In this document: one piece after another, positions 44,663 to 55,725 of the stretch
Layout of the letters: each line of letters opens with the position of its first letter
How positions within the stretch are numbered: the stretch's first letter is position 1
NCBI RefSeq assembly: GCF_028609805.1
Contig: NZ_CP063189.1
Location: forward strand, 1,984,001-2,048,000
Reading direction: 5' to 3'
Length of the DNA: 64,000 nucleotides
From: Corynebacterium massiliense DSM 45435
Lineage (GTDB): Bacteria > Actinomycetota > Actinomycetes > Mycobacteriales > Mycobacteriaceae
The notes under the pieces: model-generated
Seen by the model: only the letters and a program-made list of their open reading frames with translations
The model's database searches: none
Told to the model about the DNA's origin: nothing
Made by a program: the position numbers and the translations under genes

Positions 44663-45946
44663 TTAGCTGTTCTTCGGCGCGCGGCCTAACTGGCGGTCCA
44701 GGCGGGCGCGCTCGGCAGCGAGCTGCGGGTCGACCTCCAGGCTGCGCGGCAGGTGCGGCGACGGGGTCTCCTCCCCGTCGGCAATGGCACCCACCTCGTC
44801 GACACCGAGCGGGCGCTTTTCCACTGCGCCGAGCGCCTCCCCGCGCTTGCGCGATGGGAGTGTCAGCGGGGTGTCCGGGCGCTGCGCTGGCGGGTGGGCG
44901 AACTCATCGACCGGCCCGTCGCCCACCACGCTGAGCTGCGCCCCGGCCGGCTCGGGCTCGGGGATGTCACGGCTGGGGTCGTTGTCCGCCACGCGCAGCG
45001 GCAGCGGTTCGCGGGGTGGGAGGACGCGGGCGGCATCGGCAAGCAAGGCCAGCGGAACCAGCATCGCGTCCCACACGTCCTGGCGGGCGTCCTTGCGGGT
45101 TTGGGCCAGCACCCAATCGTTTTCCATCCACGCCGCGACCACGCCGTCCGGCATGGCAGAAAGCGCGGTGTCGACCCGCTCGTCGAGCATGCGCTCCGTC
45201 GCACCCGTGTCTGTGGCCAGCACGTCGAAATCACCGATCGTGGCCACCTCAAAAAGGTCCTCGGACTGCGGAGCGGCGTCCGCGTGCGCGATGCCGCGGC
45301 GGCGCATATCTACCACTACCGCGGCGAGCGCGCCGGTGCGCATGGCCATGACGTTGACCCCGCCGATGTCCATGAGCAAGGTCTCGTGCCCGTAGGCCTC
45401 CCCCACTGCGATGTCGCGCGGAGCAGCCCCCGTGGCCGCTGCACCGCGGGACCACTCGTCGACCAAGTAGCTGTCGGTCTTGCGGAAGTCCCAGCCATGG
45501 CGCTCCGCCCACGCCTTGCGCTCGCGGCGGATACCGAACGTGAAGTGGGATTTCAGTTTCGGCGCCGACTCGACATCAGACGCCGGTTCAGCCTCATACT
45601 CCGCTTCGGATTCCAGCTCGTTCGCGTCCGCAACCGACTCATCCGCTGGCTCAACATCTTCCGGCTCCGCATCCGCCGGTTCTGAATCCACCGTCTCGTA
45701 TTCGGGCTCAGGGGACTCCGGTTCAGGCGCGACCGGGATGTCCTCGGTGAGCTCGTCTGCAAACGGATCGCTGAATTCTTCCTCGCGCGAGTCGCCCGGC
45801 GCGTCGGCAGCAGTGCCCGCGGGGTCGGCGGTGCTCTCCCCCGCCTGTTGGGGGTTGCGGCGCTGGTCTTGCACGTTGGCGAAGTACCACAAAAGGCCCC
45901 CGGCGACGGCGAAGAGAACAGCGAGAAGAATCAGTACGGTAGCCAT
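44663..45946 (-). CDS. Membrane-anchored protein of unknown function
   Basis: A 427-residue protein starting with one membrane helix (VLILLAVLFAVAGGLLWYFA). A strongly acidic, Pro/Glu-rich linker of about 110 residues follows, then a globular domain (about 140-330) starting FGIRRERKAWAERHGWDF and containing LLMDIGGVNVMAMRTG and MPDGVVAAWMENDWVLAQ. A hydrophilic tail closes it. The N-out or N-in topology is unclear, but the long acidic linker resembles spacers of wall-associated proteins. I do not recognise the globular domain. It lies between pyrE and the rhodanese gene. Confidence 0.75.
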   Translation of the reverse strand: MATVLILLAVLFAVAGGLLWYFANVQDQRRNPQQAGESTADPAGTAADAPGDSREEEFSDPFADELTEDIPVAPEPESPEPEYETVDSEPADAEPEDVEPADESVADANELESEAEYEAEPASDVESAPKLKSHFTFGIRRERKAWAERHGWDFRKTDSYLVDEWSRGAAATGAAPRDIAVGEAYGHETLLMDIGGVNVMAMRTGALAAVVVDMRRRGIAHADAAPQSEDLFEVATIGDFDVLATDTGATERMLDERVDTALSAMPDGVVAAWMENDWVLAQTRKDARQDVWDAMLVPLALLADAARVLPPREPLPLRVADNDPSRDIPEPEPAGAQLSVVGDGPVDEFAHPPAQRPDTPLTLPSRKRGEALGAVEKRPLGVDEVGAIADGEETPSPHLPRSLEVDPQLAAERARLDRQLGRAPKNS

Positions 45947-45988
45947 TACCGCAATAGTCTAGAGCACACCCCAGACACGCTCCCCGAG

Positions 45989-46840
45989 TTAGTCCAGCGT
46001 GAGGCGATCGCCGCGCTCGACGGGGTTCTTCGGGTCGCCGCACCACTGGGACCAGCCGCCGACGAAGTGGCGCGCACCGGGCAGACCGGCCCACTCCATC
46101 ACCGCCAGCGCCAGCGCCGAGTGGTTGCCGGAGCCGGAGTAGACAATCGCGCCCTTCACGTTGGACTCATCAATCCCGGCGTTGGCGAAGACCTCGCGGA
46201 TCTCCTCCTTGGACTTCCACGTGCGGTCGGCGTTGTGCAGGTGACGCTCGGCCACGTTCACCGCGCCCGGCACGTGCCCGGCCTTCAGGTCGAGGTTCTC
46301 ACGGCGGCCCGCGAAGCGGTTGGGCTCGCGCGTATCGATGAGCGGCCCATCGAACTCCTTGACCTCATCCAAGGTGGCCACCATGTCCGGATTCGGGGAC
46401 ACGGTGGCATCCGACTCAACCGAAATGTTGCCCGGGCCGGTCAGGGTGGGAAGGCCCTGGCGGCGCCAGTTGGCCATGCCGCCGTCGAGCATCGCGACAT
46501 TGTCGATGCCCGCCCAGCGCAACATCCACCACGTGCGGCCCGCGAAAAGGCCGCGTCCTTCGTCATAGACGACGACGCGGCGTCCCTCGCGCATGCCCCA
46601 GGTGTGGAACCAGGACTGCAGCTTGTCCGGATCGGGCAGCGGGTTGCGCCCGTTCTTGGACCCCGGCAGCCCTGCGAGCGCCCCGGCGGCGTCGCAGAAC
46701 TGGGCCGTCGGGATGTGCAGGGAGCGGAACTGATTTTGGCCGTCATTCTCCCCGGCACCCCAGTGGGTGGCCAGGACGGTGACCTTGTCACCACGGTGAA
46801 TGGCGTCGTGCAGTTCTGCCGGAGAAACCAAGATGCTCAT
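45989..46840 (-). CDS. Tandem-rhodanese sulfurtransferase with Ser in place of catalytic Cys
   Basis: A 283-residue two-domain rhodanese of the thiosulfate/3-mercaptopyruvate sulfurtransferase type. Domain 1 includes VVVYDEGRGLFAGRTWWMLRWAG and MLDGGMANWRRQGLP, and domain 2 includes LIDTREPNRFAGR and GHVPGAVNV. The active-site loop of domain 2, normally CGSGVTA-like, reads YSGSGNHSALAL here, with Ser where the persulfide-forming Cys should be. The codon is TCC. Catalysis of sulfur transfer is therefore doubtful; it may bind anions or have another activity. The gene lies 27 bp after clpB. Confidence 0.85.
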   Translation of the reverse strand: MSILVSPAELHDAIHRGDKVTVLATHWGAGENDGQNQFRSLHIPTAQFCDAAGALAGLPGSKNGRNPLPDPDKLQSWFHTWGMREGRRVVVYDEGRGLFAGRTWWMLRWAGIDNVAMLDGGMANWRRQGLPTLTGPGNISVESDATVSPNPDMVATLDEVKEFDGPLIDTREPNRFAGRRENLDLKAGHVPGAVNVAERHLHNADRTWKSKEEIREVFANAGIDESNVKGAIVYSGSGNHSALALAVMEWAGLPGARHFVGGWSQWCGDPKNPVERGDRLTLD

Positions 46841-46867
46841 GGCATCTCAGTTTATAGCGCCGCTGCG

Positions 46868-49453
<2,586 letters not shown>

Positions 49454-49546
49454 GTAAGTGTTCTCCTCTAAGTTCGCGTCTCGGTTATGGGGTTTGGTTC
49501 CGTGCGTTTTCTGTTCGTCCGGGCCCACTGTAGAAGCTTCACCCCG

Positions 49547-49577
49547 TACAACGCCGCCAGGGTTGAGTCCATTCCAC
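49547..49577 (-). promoter_or_regulatory. SigH-like promoter of clpB
   Basis: On the minus strand TGGAATG, 19 bp after GGAA, then CGTTGTA, close to the SigH consensus GGAA-N18/19-GTT. The predicted start lies about 85 bp upstream of the clpB ATG. The -35 lies inside an HspR operator. Confidence 0.6.
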
Positions 49578-49582
49578 TAAAC
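49562..49582. promoter_or_regulatory. HAIR element (HspR operator), proximal
   Basis: GTTGAGT, a 7-bp spacer and ACTAAAC, compared with CTTGAGT-N7-ACTCAAG. Spacing is exact and 11 of 14 positions match. It overlaps the -35 of the SigH-like promoter. Confidence 0.7.
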
Positions 49583-49591
49583 GCGAAATTT

Positions 49592-49612
49592 TTTGAGTCT
49601 ACGGCGCTCAAC
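49592..49612. promoter_or_regulatory. HAIR element (HspR operator), distal
   Basis: TTTGAGT, a 7-bp spacer and GCTCAAC, matching CTTGAGT-N7-ACTCAAG at 11 of 14 positions with exact spacing. It lies 30 bp from the proximal copy, about three helix turns. Confidence 0.75.
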
Positions 49613-49652
49613 TTTGCGGATTCGCTTGTTTTCTCCTTTTGCCTCCACCCCA

Positions 49653-49721
49653 GCGCGAGATTTGCTCCATTTTCGGCCGGATCCGGCGGGTTTTGGGCCG
49701 AAAATTCCCCATATCTCGCGC
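49653..49721. repeat. 69-bp palindrome, subtype C
   Basis: Outer arms GCGCGAGAT/ATCTCGCGC (9 bp, exact) and inner arms ATTTTCGGCC/GGCCGAAAAT (10 bp, exact). It lies 37 bp downstream of the osmoprotectant binding-protein stop and could terminate that operon. Length equals that of the TGCAA palindromes, but sequence differs. Confidence 0.75.
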
Positions 49722-49757
49722 AGCTGACTATTCGGTGGACTGCCGGAGCAGCGGCAG

Positions 49758-50669
49758 CTACCGCCGGCGGGCGAGGAAATCCGCCGCGATGACCTCCGGC
49801 TCCGCCTTCTCGGCGCCGACATTCCGGACGTTCATCTCCTTCAAGTCGTCGGTAGTCAGCTCCGCGTTGAAGCGATCGAGCGCCTCCACCGCCCCGTCCG
49901 GCAGGGAGCCGGCGCGGTAAATCGGCGTGAGGTTCTGGGAGATGATGAGGTTCTTCGGGTCGTCGAGGGTGACTAGATCCGCCTCGGAACCGGAGCGGTC
50001 GAAGACCGGGGAGGTGGTGTACACATCGGCGATGTCGACCTCGCCCTCCACCAGGGAAGAGATGGTTAGCGGGCCGCCGCCATCGGAAATCGGCTTCAGG
50101 TCCACCGACCCCAGCCCGTAGGCCTGCGCCAACCCCTCCGGGCCCAAGGGACGCTCGGTGATTTCCGGGTTGCCGGCCATGGTGACATCGCCTAGCTTCT
50201 GCAGGTCTGCCAGTGACGTCACACCCTTGTCCTCCGCCACCTTGCGAGTAATCCGGAACGCATCCTTCGACTCCGCCGGCGATGCCGCCCCCGCGGCCAA
50301 GTCGTCTGGAAGCGCGGCCTCCAATGAGCGGTAGACATCGTCGCTCGAGGGCTGGTCCGGCACGTCGGCGTCGAAGTACTGCGCCAGGTTGCCGGTGTAC
50401 TCCGGCACGACGTCGACCTCCCCGGCCTGCAGCGCCCCGAGGTACACCTCGCGCGCGCCGATCTGGGAGCTCATTTCGACGTTAAAGCCGGCATCGCGAA
50501 GCACCCGCGCCCACAGCTGGCCAATGATCTCCGATTCGGGGAAGTTCGCCGTACCCACGACGATGGTGTCCGGATCGAACGCGCCCGGCGCGGCGGTGGG
50601 GTCGGCGTTGGCGCAGCCGGACAGCGTCACCGCGGCCACGACGGCGCAGACGGGCTTGAGGCGAGACAT
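49758..50669 (-). CDS. Osmoprotectant ABC transporter, substrate-binding lipoprotein
   Basis: A 303-residue lipoprotein with lipobox LSGC (Cys about residue 19). The mature domain (TIVVGTANFPESEIIGQLWARVL, VVPEYTGNLAQYF, YTTSPVFDRSGSEADLVTL) matches OpuBC/OpuCC/ProX-like proteins that bind betaine, choline or carnitine. It is the last gene of the four-gene operon, and its ATG directly abuts the permease stop, with GAAAGGAAG as ribosome site. Confidence 0.9.
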   Translation of the reverse strand: MSRLKPVCAVVAAVTLSGCANADPTAAPGAFDPDTIVVGTANFPESEIIGQLWARVLRDAGFNVEMSSQIGAREVYLGALQAGEVDVVPEYTGNLAQYFDADVPDQPSSDDVYRSLEAALPDDLAAGAASPAESKDAFRITRKVAEDKGVTSLADLQKLGDVTMAGNPEITERPLGPEGLAQAYGLGSVDLKPISDGGGPLTISSLVEGEVDIADVYTTSPVFDRSGSEADLVTLDDPKNLIISQNLTPIYRAGSLPDGAVEALDRFNAELTTDDLKEMNVRNVGAEKAEPEVIAADFLARRR

Positions 50670-51323
50670 CTAGAAACTTCCTTTCGGACGAACGGCCTTT
50701 TGCACCGCGGCGAGCGCGACGTCGAGGACCAACGCGAGCGTGGCGATGACCAGCGCGCCCGCCAGCATCTGCGGGTAGTCGCGGACGGCGAGGCCATCGA
50801 TAAGAAAGCGGCCGAGGCCGGACAGGCCGATGTAGGCCACGACGGTCACGGTCGCTACCACCTGCACCACCGCGGAACGCACGCCGCCGACGATGGCCGG
50901 GGCAGCGAGGGGCAGCTCCACGAACCGGGCGACCTGCCGCGGCGAATACCCCACCGCTCGGGCTCCGTCGACCACCTCACGTGGAACGGACTGAATGCCG
51001 GACACGGTCGCGGCAAGCATCGGCGGGATGGCAAGAAGCGCCAGCACGATGGTCGCCGGCACGATGGGCAGGCGCACACCGAGGGACATGGCCAGGGTCA
51101 GCCAGGTCAAAAGACCGAGCGAGGGCAGCGCGCGCAGGGCGCCGAGCACCGCGACCACCCCGCCGCGGCGGGCGGTATGCCCCAGCCACACCCCGAGCGG
51201 CAGCGCGATGACAGCGGCAATTCCCACCGCGAGCGCGGTGTATCCCATATGCGCCAGCAGCTTTCCCAGCACCTCGTTGCCGGGATCGAAAATGAATCGG
51301 ATCGCGTCCACGACGAAGTTCAT
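50670..51323 (-). CDS. Osmoprotectant ABC transporter, permease
   Basis: A 217-residue permease with about five helices. The inner-membrane EAA-type loop is seen around VPREVVDGARAVGYSPRQVARFVELPLAAP, and VQVVATVTVVAYIGLSGLGRFLIDGL follows OpuBB/OpuCD proteins. It pairs with the permease encoded immediately upstream. ATG 51323 overlaps that gene by 4 nt. Confidence 0.92.
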   Translation of the reverse strand: MNFVVDAIRFIFDPGNEVLGKLLAHMGYTALAVGIAAVIALPLGVWLGHTARRGGVVAVLGALRALPSLGLLTWLTLAMSLGVRLPIVPATIVLALLAIPPMLAATVSGIQSVPREVVDGARAVGYSPRQVARFVELPLAAPAIVGGVRSAVVQVVATVTVVAYIGLSGLGRFLIDGLAVRDYPQMLAGALVIATLALVLDVALAAVQKAVRPKGSF

Positions 51324-51964
51324 GCGCGCCTCCTCGTCCACGGCAGGGCCACGTACCCGGCTGCACGCAAAACCAGGTCCACGAAAAGGGCCATGAGCAA
51401 GGTGGCCACCAGCCCGGTGACGATTTCAGTGGGGAAGCTGCGCTGGAAGCCTTCGGTAAAAAGCGTGCCCAGGGATCGCACGCCGATGAGTGCGCCGACG
51501 GAGGTCAGCGAGATTGTCGATGCCGCCACCACCCGCAGCCCCGACAGAATCATCGGCGCGGCCAGTGGGAGGTCGACCGCCCAGAAACGGTGCCGCGCGG
51601 TATAGCCCACGGCGGTGGCCGCCTCCCGCGTGGAGGTGGGAACGGTGTCGAAGGCATCGGCAGTCGAGCGCACCTGCAGTGCGATGCCGTACAGACTGAG
51701 CGCCACCACGACGTTGACCGGCGAGAGCACCGAGGTCCCCAGCACCAGCGGCAGCGCGACGAACAGCGCGAGCGACGGCACCACGTACAACAGGCTGGCG
51801 GCGCCGACGAGGACATCACGCACGCGTGCGTGGCGATGCGCCACCCACCCCACCGGCAACGCCACCAGGAAGGCGACGGCGATGGGCGGCAAGGCGATCT
51901 GCACGTGGGTGAGTGCTAAGTCTGCGATCTTCGGCCAGTTGGTGGCTATCCACTGCCAGTTCAC
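51320..51964 (-). CDS. Osmoprotectant ABC transporter, permease
   Basis: A 214-residue permease homologous to the next one. TSTREAATAVGYTARHRFWAVDLPLAAPMIL is the ATPase-contact loop and SLTSVGALIGVRSLGTLFTEGF the following family block. It overlaps both the ATPase gene and the second permease gene by 4 nt, showing tight operon coupling. Confidence 0.92.
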   Translation of the reverse strand: MNWQWIATNWPKIADLALTHVQIALPPIAVAFLVALPVGWVAHRHARVRDVLVGAASLLYVVPSLALFVALPLVLGTSVLSPVNVVVALSLYGIALQVRSTADAFDTVPTSTREAATAVGYTARHRFWAVDLPLAAPMILSGLRVVAASTISLTSVGALIGVRSLGTLFTEGFQRSFPTEIVTGLVATLLMALFVDLVLRAAGYVALPWTRRRA

Positions 51965-52782
51965 TCGGCGACCTCACTCTGCAGGGCGCCGACGACGCGG
52001 CCGCGCTCATCCACGACGATGTCGCCGCCGTCTCGCACGCGCAGGCGGCGGCCGCCCACCAGGCCCGCCACCTCGTCCGATGCCGGGCGCGCGACGATGT
52101 CTTCCGCGGTCCCCGACTGCAGGATGCGCGCGCCGCGGGAGAGCACGAGGATCTCATCGCCAAGCGCGAACGCCTCATCCACGTCATGGGTCACGAGGAC
52201 CACCGTTTTACCCAGCTCCTGCTGGAGGCGGAGCACCTCGTCCTGCAGGTCGCGGCGCACGATGGGATCGACGGCGCCGAACGGCTCGTCGAGGAGGATG
52301 ATGTTCGGATCCGCAACGAGGCCCCGGGCGACGCCCACGCGCTGGACCTGACCGCCGGAGAGCTCCGCCGGGTAGCGGTGGAACAGGCTGCTATCCAGGT
52401 GGACGGTCTCGAGCCAGCGGGCTGCGGTCTCGCGTGCGTCCGACTTGCCCGCGCCGGCCAGCTGCGCGACCGCGGCGACGTTGTCCAGCACGATGCGGTG
52501 CGGCATAAGACCGGCGTTTTGCATCACGTAGCCGATGCTCCGCCGCAACGCTACGGGGTCGAGGGTGGCGGTATCGGTGCCACGGATAAGCACCCTCCCT
52601 TTGTCCGGCTCAACCATGCGGTTGACAAGGCGCAGAAGGGTCGTTTTGCCGCAGCCGGACGGCCCCAAAAGGACGGTGATTTTCCCGGCGGGCATGGTGT
52701 GCGAGAAACCCGCGACGGCGGCAGTCCCCACACTCCCGCGCTGACCGGGGTAGGTGACGGAGACGTTGTCGAATTCAATCAT
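51961..52782 (-). CDS. Osmoprotectant ABC transporter, ATP-binding protein
   Basis: A 273-residue ATPase: Walker A GPSGCGKTT, signature LSGGQVQRVGVAR, Walker B IILLDEP and the switch histidine in VLVTHDVDEA. The last 50 residues form a shortened tail instead of the tandem CBS domains of OpuCA, so ionic-strength sensing through CBS is probably lacking. ATG 52782 begins MIEFDNVSVTYPGQ. It is the first gene of the operon and lies 68 bp from the gltS-like gene on the same strand. Confidence 0.92.
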   Translation of the reverse strand: MIEFDNVSVTYPGQRGSVGTAAVAGFSHTMPAGKITVLLGPSGCGKTTLLRLVNRMVEPDKGRVLIRGTDTATLDPVALRRSIGYVMQNAGLMPHRIVLDNVAAVAQLAGAGKSDARETAARWLETVHLDSSLFHRYPAELSGGQVQRVGVARGLVADPNIILLDEPFGAVDPIVRRDLQDEVLRLQQELGKTVVLVTHDVDEAFALGDEILVLSRGARILQSGTAEDIVARPASDEVAGLVGGRRLRVRDGGDIVVDERGRVVGALQSEVAE

Positions 52783-52850
52783 CTCCCACAGCCTACCCAG
52801 CGGTATGCCCATGATGGATGCTCGTTGTGAACGGAATACGCCTTAAGCGG

Positions 52851-54239
52851 TTAGCCCGTCTTTGGCTGGTACGTGTTCCCGGCGACATCGCTAATGCCCG
52901 GCGAGAAGATCTTGCCGCGCGCCGGCAGCCACCCGCCGAACTTGGCCAAGAGGTACACGCCAACCGCGATGGCGAGGGAGATCCAGCCCAGGCCGGCGGT
53001 AAATCCGTAGGTCACAGCCAGCGGCGCGACGACGGTCATGCCGATTTCGAAGGGGCCGAAGCCGACATAGGCCATGCCGTACTCGTTGAGGGTGCCAGAC
53101 TCCAGCTTCGGGTCGACGATCTTCAAGATGGCGATGCCGGTGGCCACGGTCGCGGTGGCCCAGCCCCAGCCGAAGATGCCGCGCTCGATCCAGCGGGCCC
53201 CGAAGAACTCCGCCGGGAACCACAGCAGGAAGAAGGTGCAGAAAATGGTACCCAGAACGAAGAGGACGAGCAGTGCCTGCCAGTAGGAGGCGACCGCCGC
53301 GGGCACAATGGCCGCCACGCCGAAGGCGATGAGGTAGTCGGTTGCCGCCCCCGACACGGACGAGACAGTGTCTTTGTCCAAGTAGTCCTCCGCGCCGATG
53401 ACGTGCATGAGCGCGCGCAGCACTAGCCCCAGGGCAAGTGACAGGGCGAACAGCGGGACGGAGATTTCGGGGAAGGCTGAGCTAATGGCCTTGTTGATGA
53501 GGTAGGCCGCACCGACGGTCACAAGGATGAACCCGAAGTGCAGGGTGAGCGGCTCAATTGAAGAGGGATTGGTCGTCGCCTTGCCCACAGACGGGCGTTC
53601 CTCAACGTTGCGGATGTAACCGCGCCGCAGATCCTCCGGCAGTTCCTTCGGCACGTGCGAGACCTTCTTCCGGCGAATGCCCCAGTTGCCCGCGATGACA
53701 CCGCCGACGATGGCGGCAAGCGTACCGACCGTCGCCGAGGTGAAGCCGATGGAGGACGCCCCGTCGCCGCCGATTTCTTCCAGCGAGCTACCCACGGCCG
53801 CGGCGGTTCCGAAGCCGCCGGTGAAACCGACCGGCAGCATCATGCCGAACCAGTTCGGGGTGTTGAACAGGGGCATGAACAGGAAGATGCCGAGCAGGGT
53901 GAAAAGCCCCCACTGCGAGGTGAACATCGTCGTGGAATACGCCCACATGTTGCGGGCGCCGCGGCGGACGGACCCGCCGAGCTGCATCGAGTAGGCCATC
54001 GACGCGAACACGATGGCGATGAGCACCGTGGTGTAGTCACCCAGGGAAGCGGAAAACGGAATGAGGCCGAGAACGTTCGGTCCCAGCAGCAAGCCGAGCA
54101 GGCCGGCGGTCACGGGCGCGGGCAGCAGCAAGTCCTGGAAGATGAACTTCACCTGGTAGCGCAGGACGTTGCCGATCACCATCAGCAACGAGATCCAGCC
54201 GATGTCCATCAACAAGTCGAAGACCGAGAAATCTTCCAT
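52851..54239 (-). CDS. Sodium/glutamate symporter family (GltS-like) protein
   Basis: A 462-residue membrane protein with about 12 helices in two inverted halves. PAPVTAGLLGLLLGPNVLG, MMLPVGFTGGFGTAAAVGSSLEEIG and FGVAAIVPAAVASYWQALLVLF carry the glycine-rich reentrant loops of the GltS (ESS) family. A cytosolic basic loop lies near residues 190-225. Substrate specificity for glutamate is assumed from the family only. ATG 54239 has AAAGGTGA 5 nt upstream. It may be the first gene of a run with the osmoprotectant operon. Confidence 0.85.
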   Translation of the reverse strand: MEDFSVFDLLMDIGWISLLMVIGNVLRYQVKFIFQDLLLPAPVTAGLLGLLLGPNVLGLIPFSASLGDYTTVLIAIVFASMAYSMQLGGSVRRGARNMWAYSTTMFTSQWGLFTLLGIFLFMPLFNTPNWFGMMLPVGFTGGFGTAAAVGSSLEEIGGDGASSIGFTSATVGTLAAIVGGVIAGNWGIRRKKVSHVPKELPEDLRRGYIRNVEERPSVGKATTNPSSIEPLTLHFGFILVTVGAAYLINKAISSAFPEISVPLFALSLALGLVLRALMHVIGAEDYLDKDTVSSVSGAATDYLIAFGVAAIVPAAVASYWQALLVLFVLGTIFCTFFLLWFPAEFFGARWIERGIFGWGWATATVATGIAILKIVDPKLESGTLNEYGMAYVGFGPFEIGMTVVAPLAVTYGFTAGLGWISLAIAVGVYLLAKFGGWLPARGKIFSPGISDVAGNTYQPKTG

Positions 54240-54406
54240 CAATCACCTTTCGCCACACTCATAGTTGGGTACGGAAAAATTGAGAGTCTCGTGGGAAACC
54301 CTACCCCCTAAGGGGTGTGCTAACGCACAAATGGGCCACCGTGCGCGTACCTTCGGCCGGTCAACGAGGGTGTCGTGCCGTGTGCGGGCTATGCGTGCCG
54401 ATGCCC

Positions 54407-54412
54407 TACATT
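54407..54412 (+). promoter_or_regulatory. -10 element of a leaderless gene
   Basis: TACATT ends 7 nt before the ATG at 54420, without a ribosome site, as expected for a leaderless transcript. Confidence 0.5.
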
Positions 54413-54419
54413 GGAACCC

Positions 54420-55631
54420 ATGTCCAGTCCCGCTCCCCGCTTTGGTGATACCCCGCGCGATCTGCACGATCTGGGCGCCTTCCTCCGCACGCACAGCGCG
54501 GAGTTCCGCGACGCCGTCCACCGCGACTTCTTCGTCCGCGAGTTGCAAGCGCGCCCGCTGTTTCCGCTGGCGGCGAACGCGGCGCACGTGGATCTCGCGG
54601 CGGCGCTCGCGTGGGTTTTCGAGCGCGCGATGAGCTACGGCAGCCTGCCGCACGAGGTGGCGGAGCGACTGAGCAACTTGGGCCGCGATCATCGCCGCCA
54701 CGGCTTTCCGGCGAGCGCCTACGACGACTTCGCTGCCGCGCTCGTTGTGGGGCTCCGGTCGTTCGATCTGGATCCCGGGCTGCTGCTCACCGCCGAGCGC
54801 ACCGTCCGCCAAGTGTGCGCGACCATGGCGGAGGCCGCCCGTAACGCCGATCTCGCGGGCACCCCGCCGGCGCACTCCGCGGAGGTCGTGGACGTGGCCC
54901 GCCCCAACCGACAGACCGCCGTGGTGCACCTGACCGCCTCACTTCCCATCGGCTACCAGCCCGGCCAGTCGATCCCGGTGACCACCCCGCACACCCCGGG
55001 CGAGTGGCGGTTGCTCACGCCCGCGGCCCCCAGCGATCCGACGGGGCAACTGACCTTCCACCTGGACGAGGCCGGGTTCGTCTCCCGCATGATGAGCCAC
55101 TCCCGCCCCGGCGACAGGTGGATCATGGGCGCCCCGCGCGGTGAGTTCGTGCGCTTTCCCGCCGTCCGGTTGGTCTTTTTGTGTTTCGGCACCGGCTGGG
55201 CGGCCGTCAAGCCCTACCTCATCTCCCTGCTGGACGCGGTCATGCAGGCCAAGCAGAGCGGTACGGGCGACGACCCTCATTTTTCTGTGTCTGTCTACCA
55301 CCTCGCCAAAAGCCCTGGCGCACACTACGACACGCACTTCCAGCGCAACCTCGCCGCGGTCGCGCCGTGGATCCGCATCCACCACTACGTGGAGGAGACG
55401 AAGGACGAGGTGCTGCTCAGCCCGCAGCCGGGCGCCCCAGTGATCTTCTACCCCACCAGCTGCCTCGCCTCCAGCGCCCTGGCCGGCGAACTACTGGGCT
55501 CCAACTTCGTGCTCGTGGGCCCCGAACACCACGTGGCGGCGGCCCGTGCCCGGCTTCTCGATGCCCAGATCTCCCCCGCCAGCATCGAAGCCCACCCGTG
55601 GAGTCGGGGCGGTCGCTGGCCGGAGGTTTAA
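54420..55631 (+). CDS. Flavohaemoprotein-like protein with degenerate flavin motif
   Basis: A 403-residue protein. Residues 1-160 are globin-like: LSNLGRDHRRHGFPASAYDDFAAAL resembles the proximal-His block of flavohaemoglobins. Residues 175-400 resemble a ferredoxin-reductase module. The FAD motif RxYS is replaced by EWRLLTPA, and the nucleotide loop reads FCFGTGWAAVKPYLISLL where GTGxAPF is usual. Intact flavohaemoglobins turn nitric oxide into nitrate; these changes make that uncertain. Length is normal for the family. It may be a divergent globin-reductase with another role. It is divergent from the gltS-like gene. Confidence 0.75.
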   Translation: MSSPAPRFGDTPRDLHDLGAFLRTHSAEFRDAVHRDFFVRELQARPLFPLAANAAHVDLAAALAWVFERAMSYGSLPHEVAERLSNLGRDHRRHGFPASAYDDFAAALVVGLRSFDLDPGLLLTAERTVRQVCATMAEAARNADLAGTPPAHSAEVVDVARPNRQTAVVHLTASLPIGYQPGQSIPVTTPHTPGEWRLLTPAAPSDPTGQLTFHLDEAGFVSRMMSHSRPGDRWIMGAPRGEFVRFPAVRLVFLCFGTGWAAVKPYLISLLDAVMQAKQSGTGDDPHFSVSVYHLAKSPGAHYDTHFQRNLAAVAPWIRIHHYVEETKDEVLLSPQPGAPVIFYPTSCLASSALAGELLGSNFVLVGPEHHVAAARARLLDAQISPASIEAHPWSRGGRWPEV

Positions 55632-55701
55632 ACCAGCGGATTAAGGACGACGCTGGGCGCAGCCGCTTCTGAAACGGTTGTCTGTGCTGGTTTGTAACGA
55701 A

Positions 55702-55717
55702 ACGAATACGTGTTCGA
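55702..55717. promoter_or_regulatory. LexA (SOS) box-like site
   Basis: ACGAATACGTGTTCGA matches the corynebacterial/mycobacterial SOS box TCGAACANNTGTTCGA at 12 of 14 specified positions. It ends 8 bp before the -35 of the downstream promoter, a position from which LexA could repress. Confidence 0.55.
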
Positions 55718-55725
55718 GGTGGGGG

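Larger units (their letters stand above)
49454..49757. other. clpB control region
   Basis: 304 bp between clpB and the osmoprotectant operon end. It contains the clpB leader, a SigH-like promoter (49547-49577), two HspR operators (49562-49582 and 49592-49612), and a 69-bp palindrome (49653-49721). No gene is seen. Confidence 0.7.
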
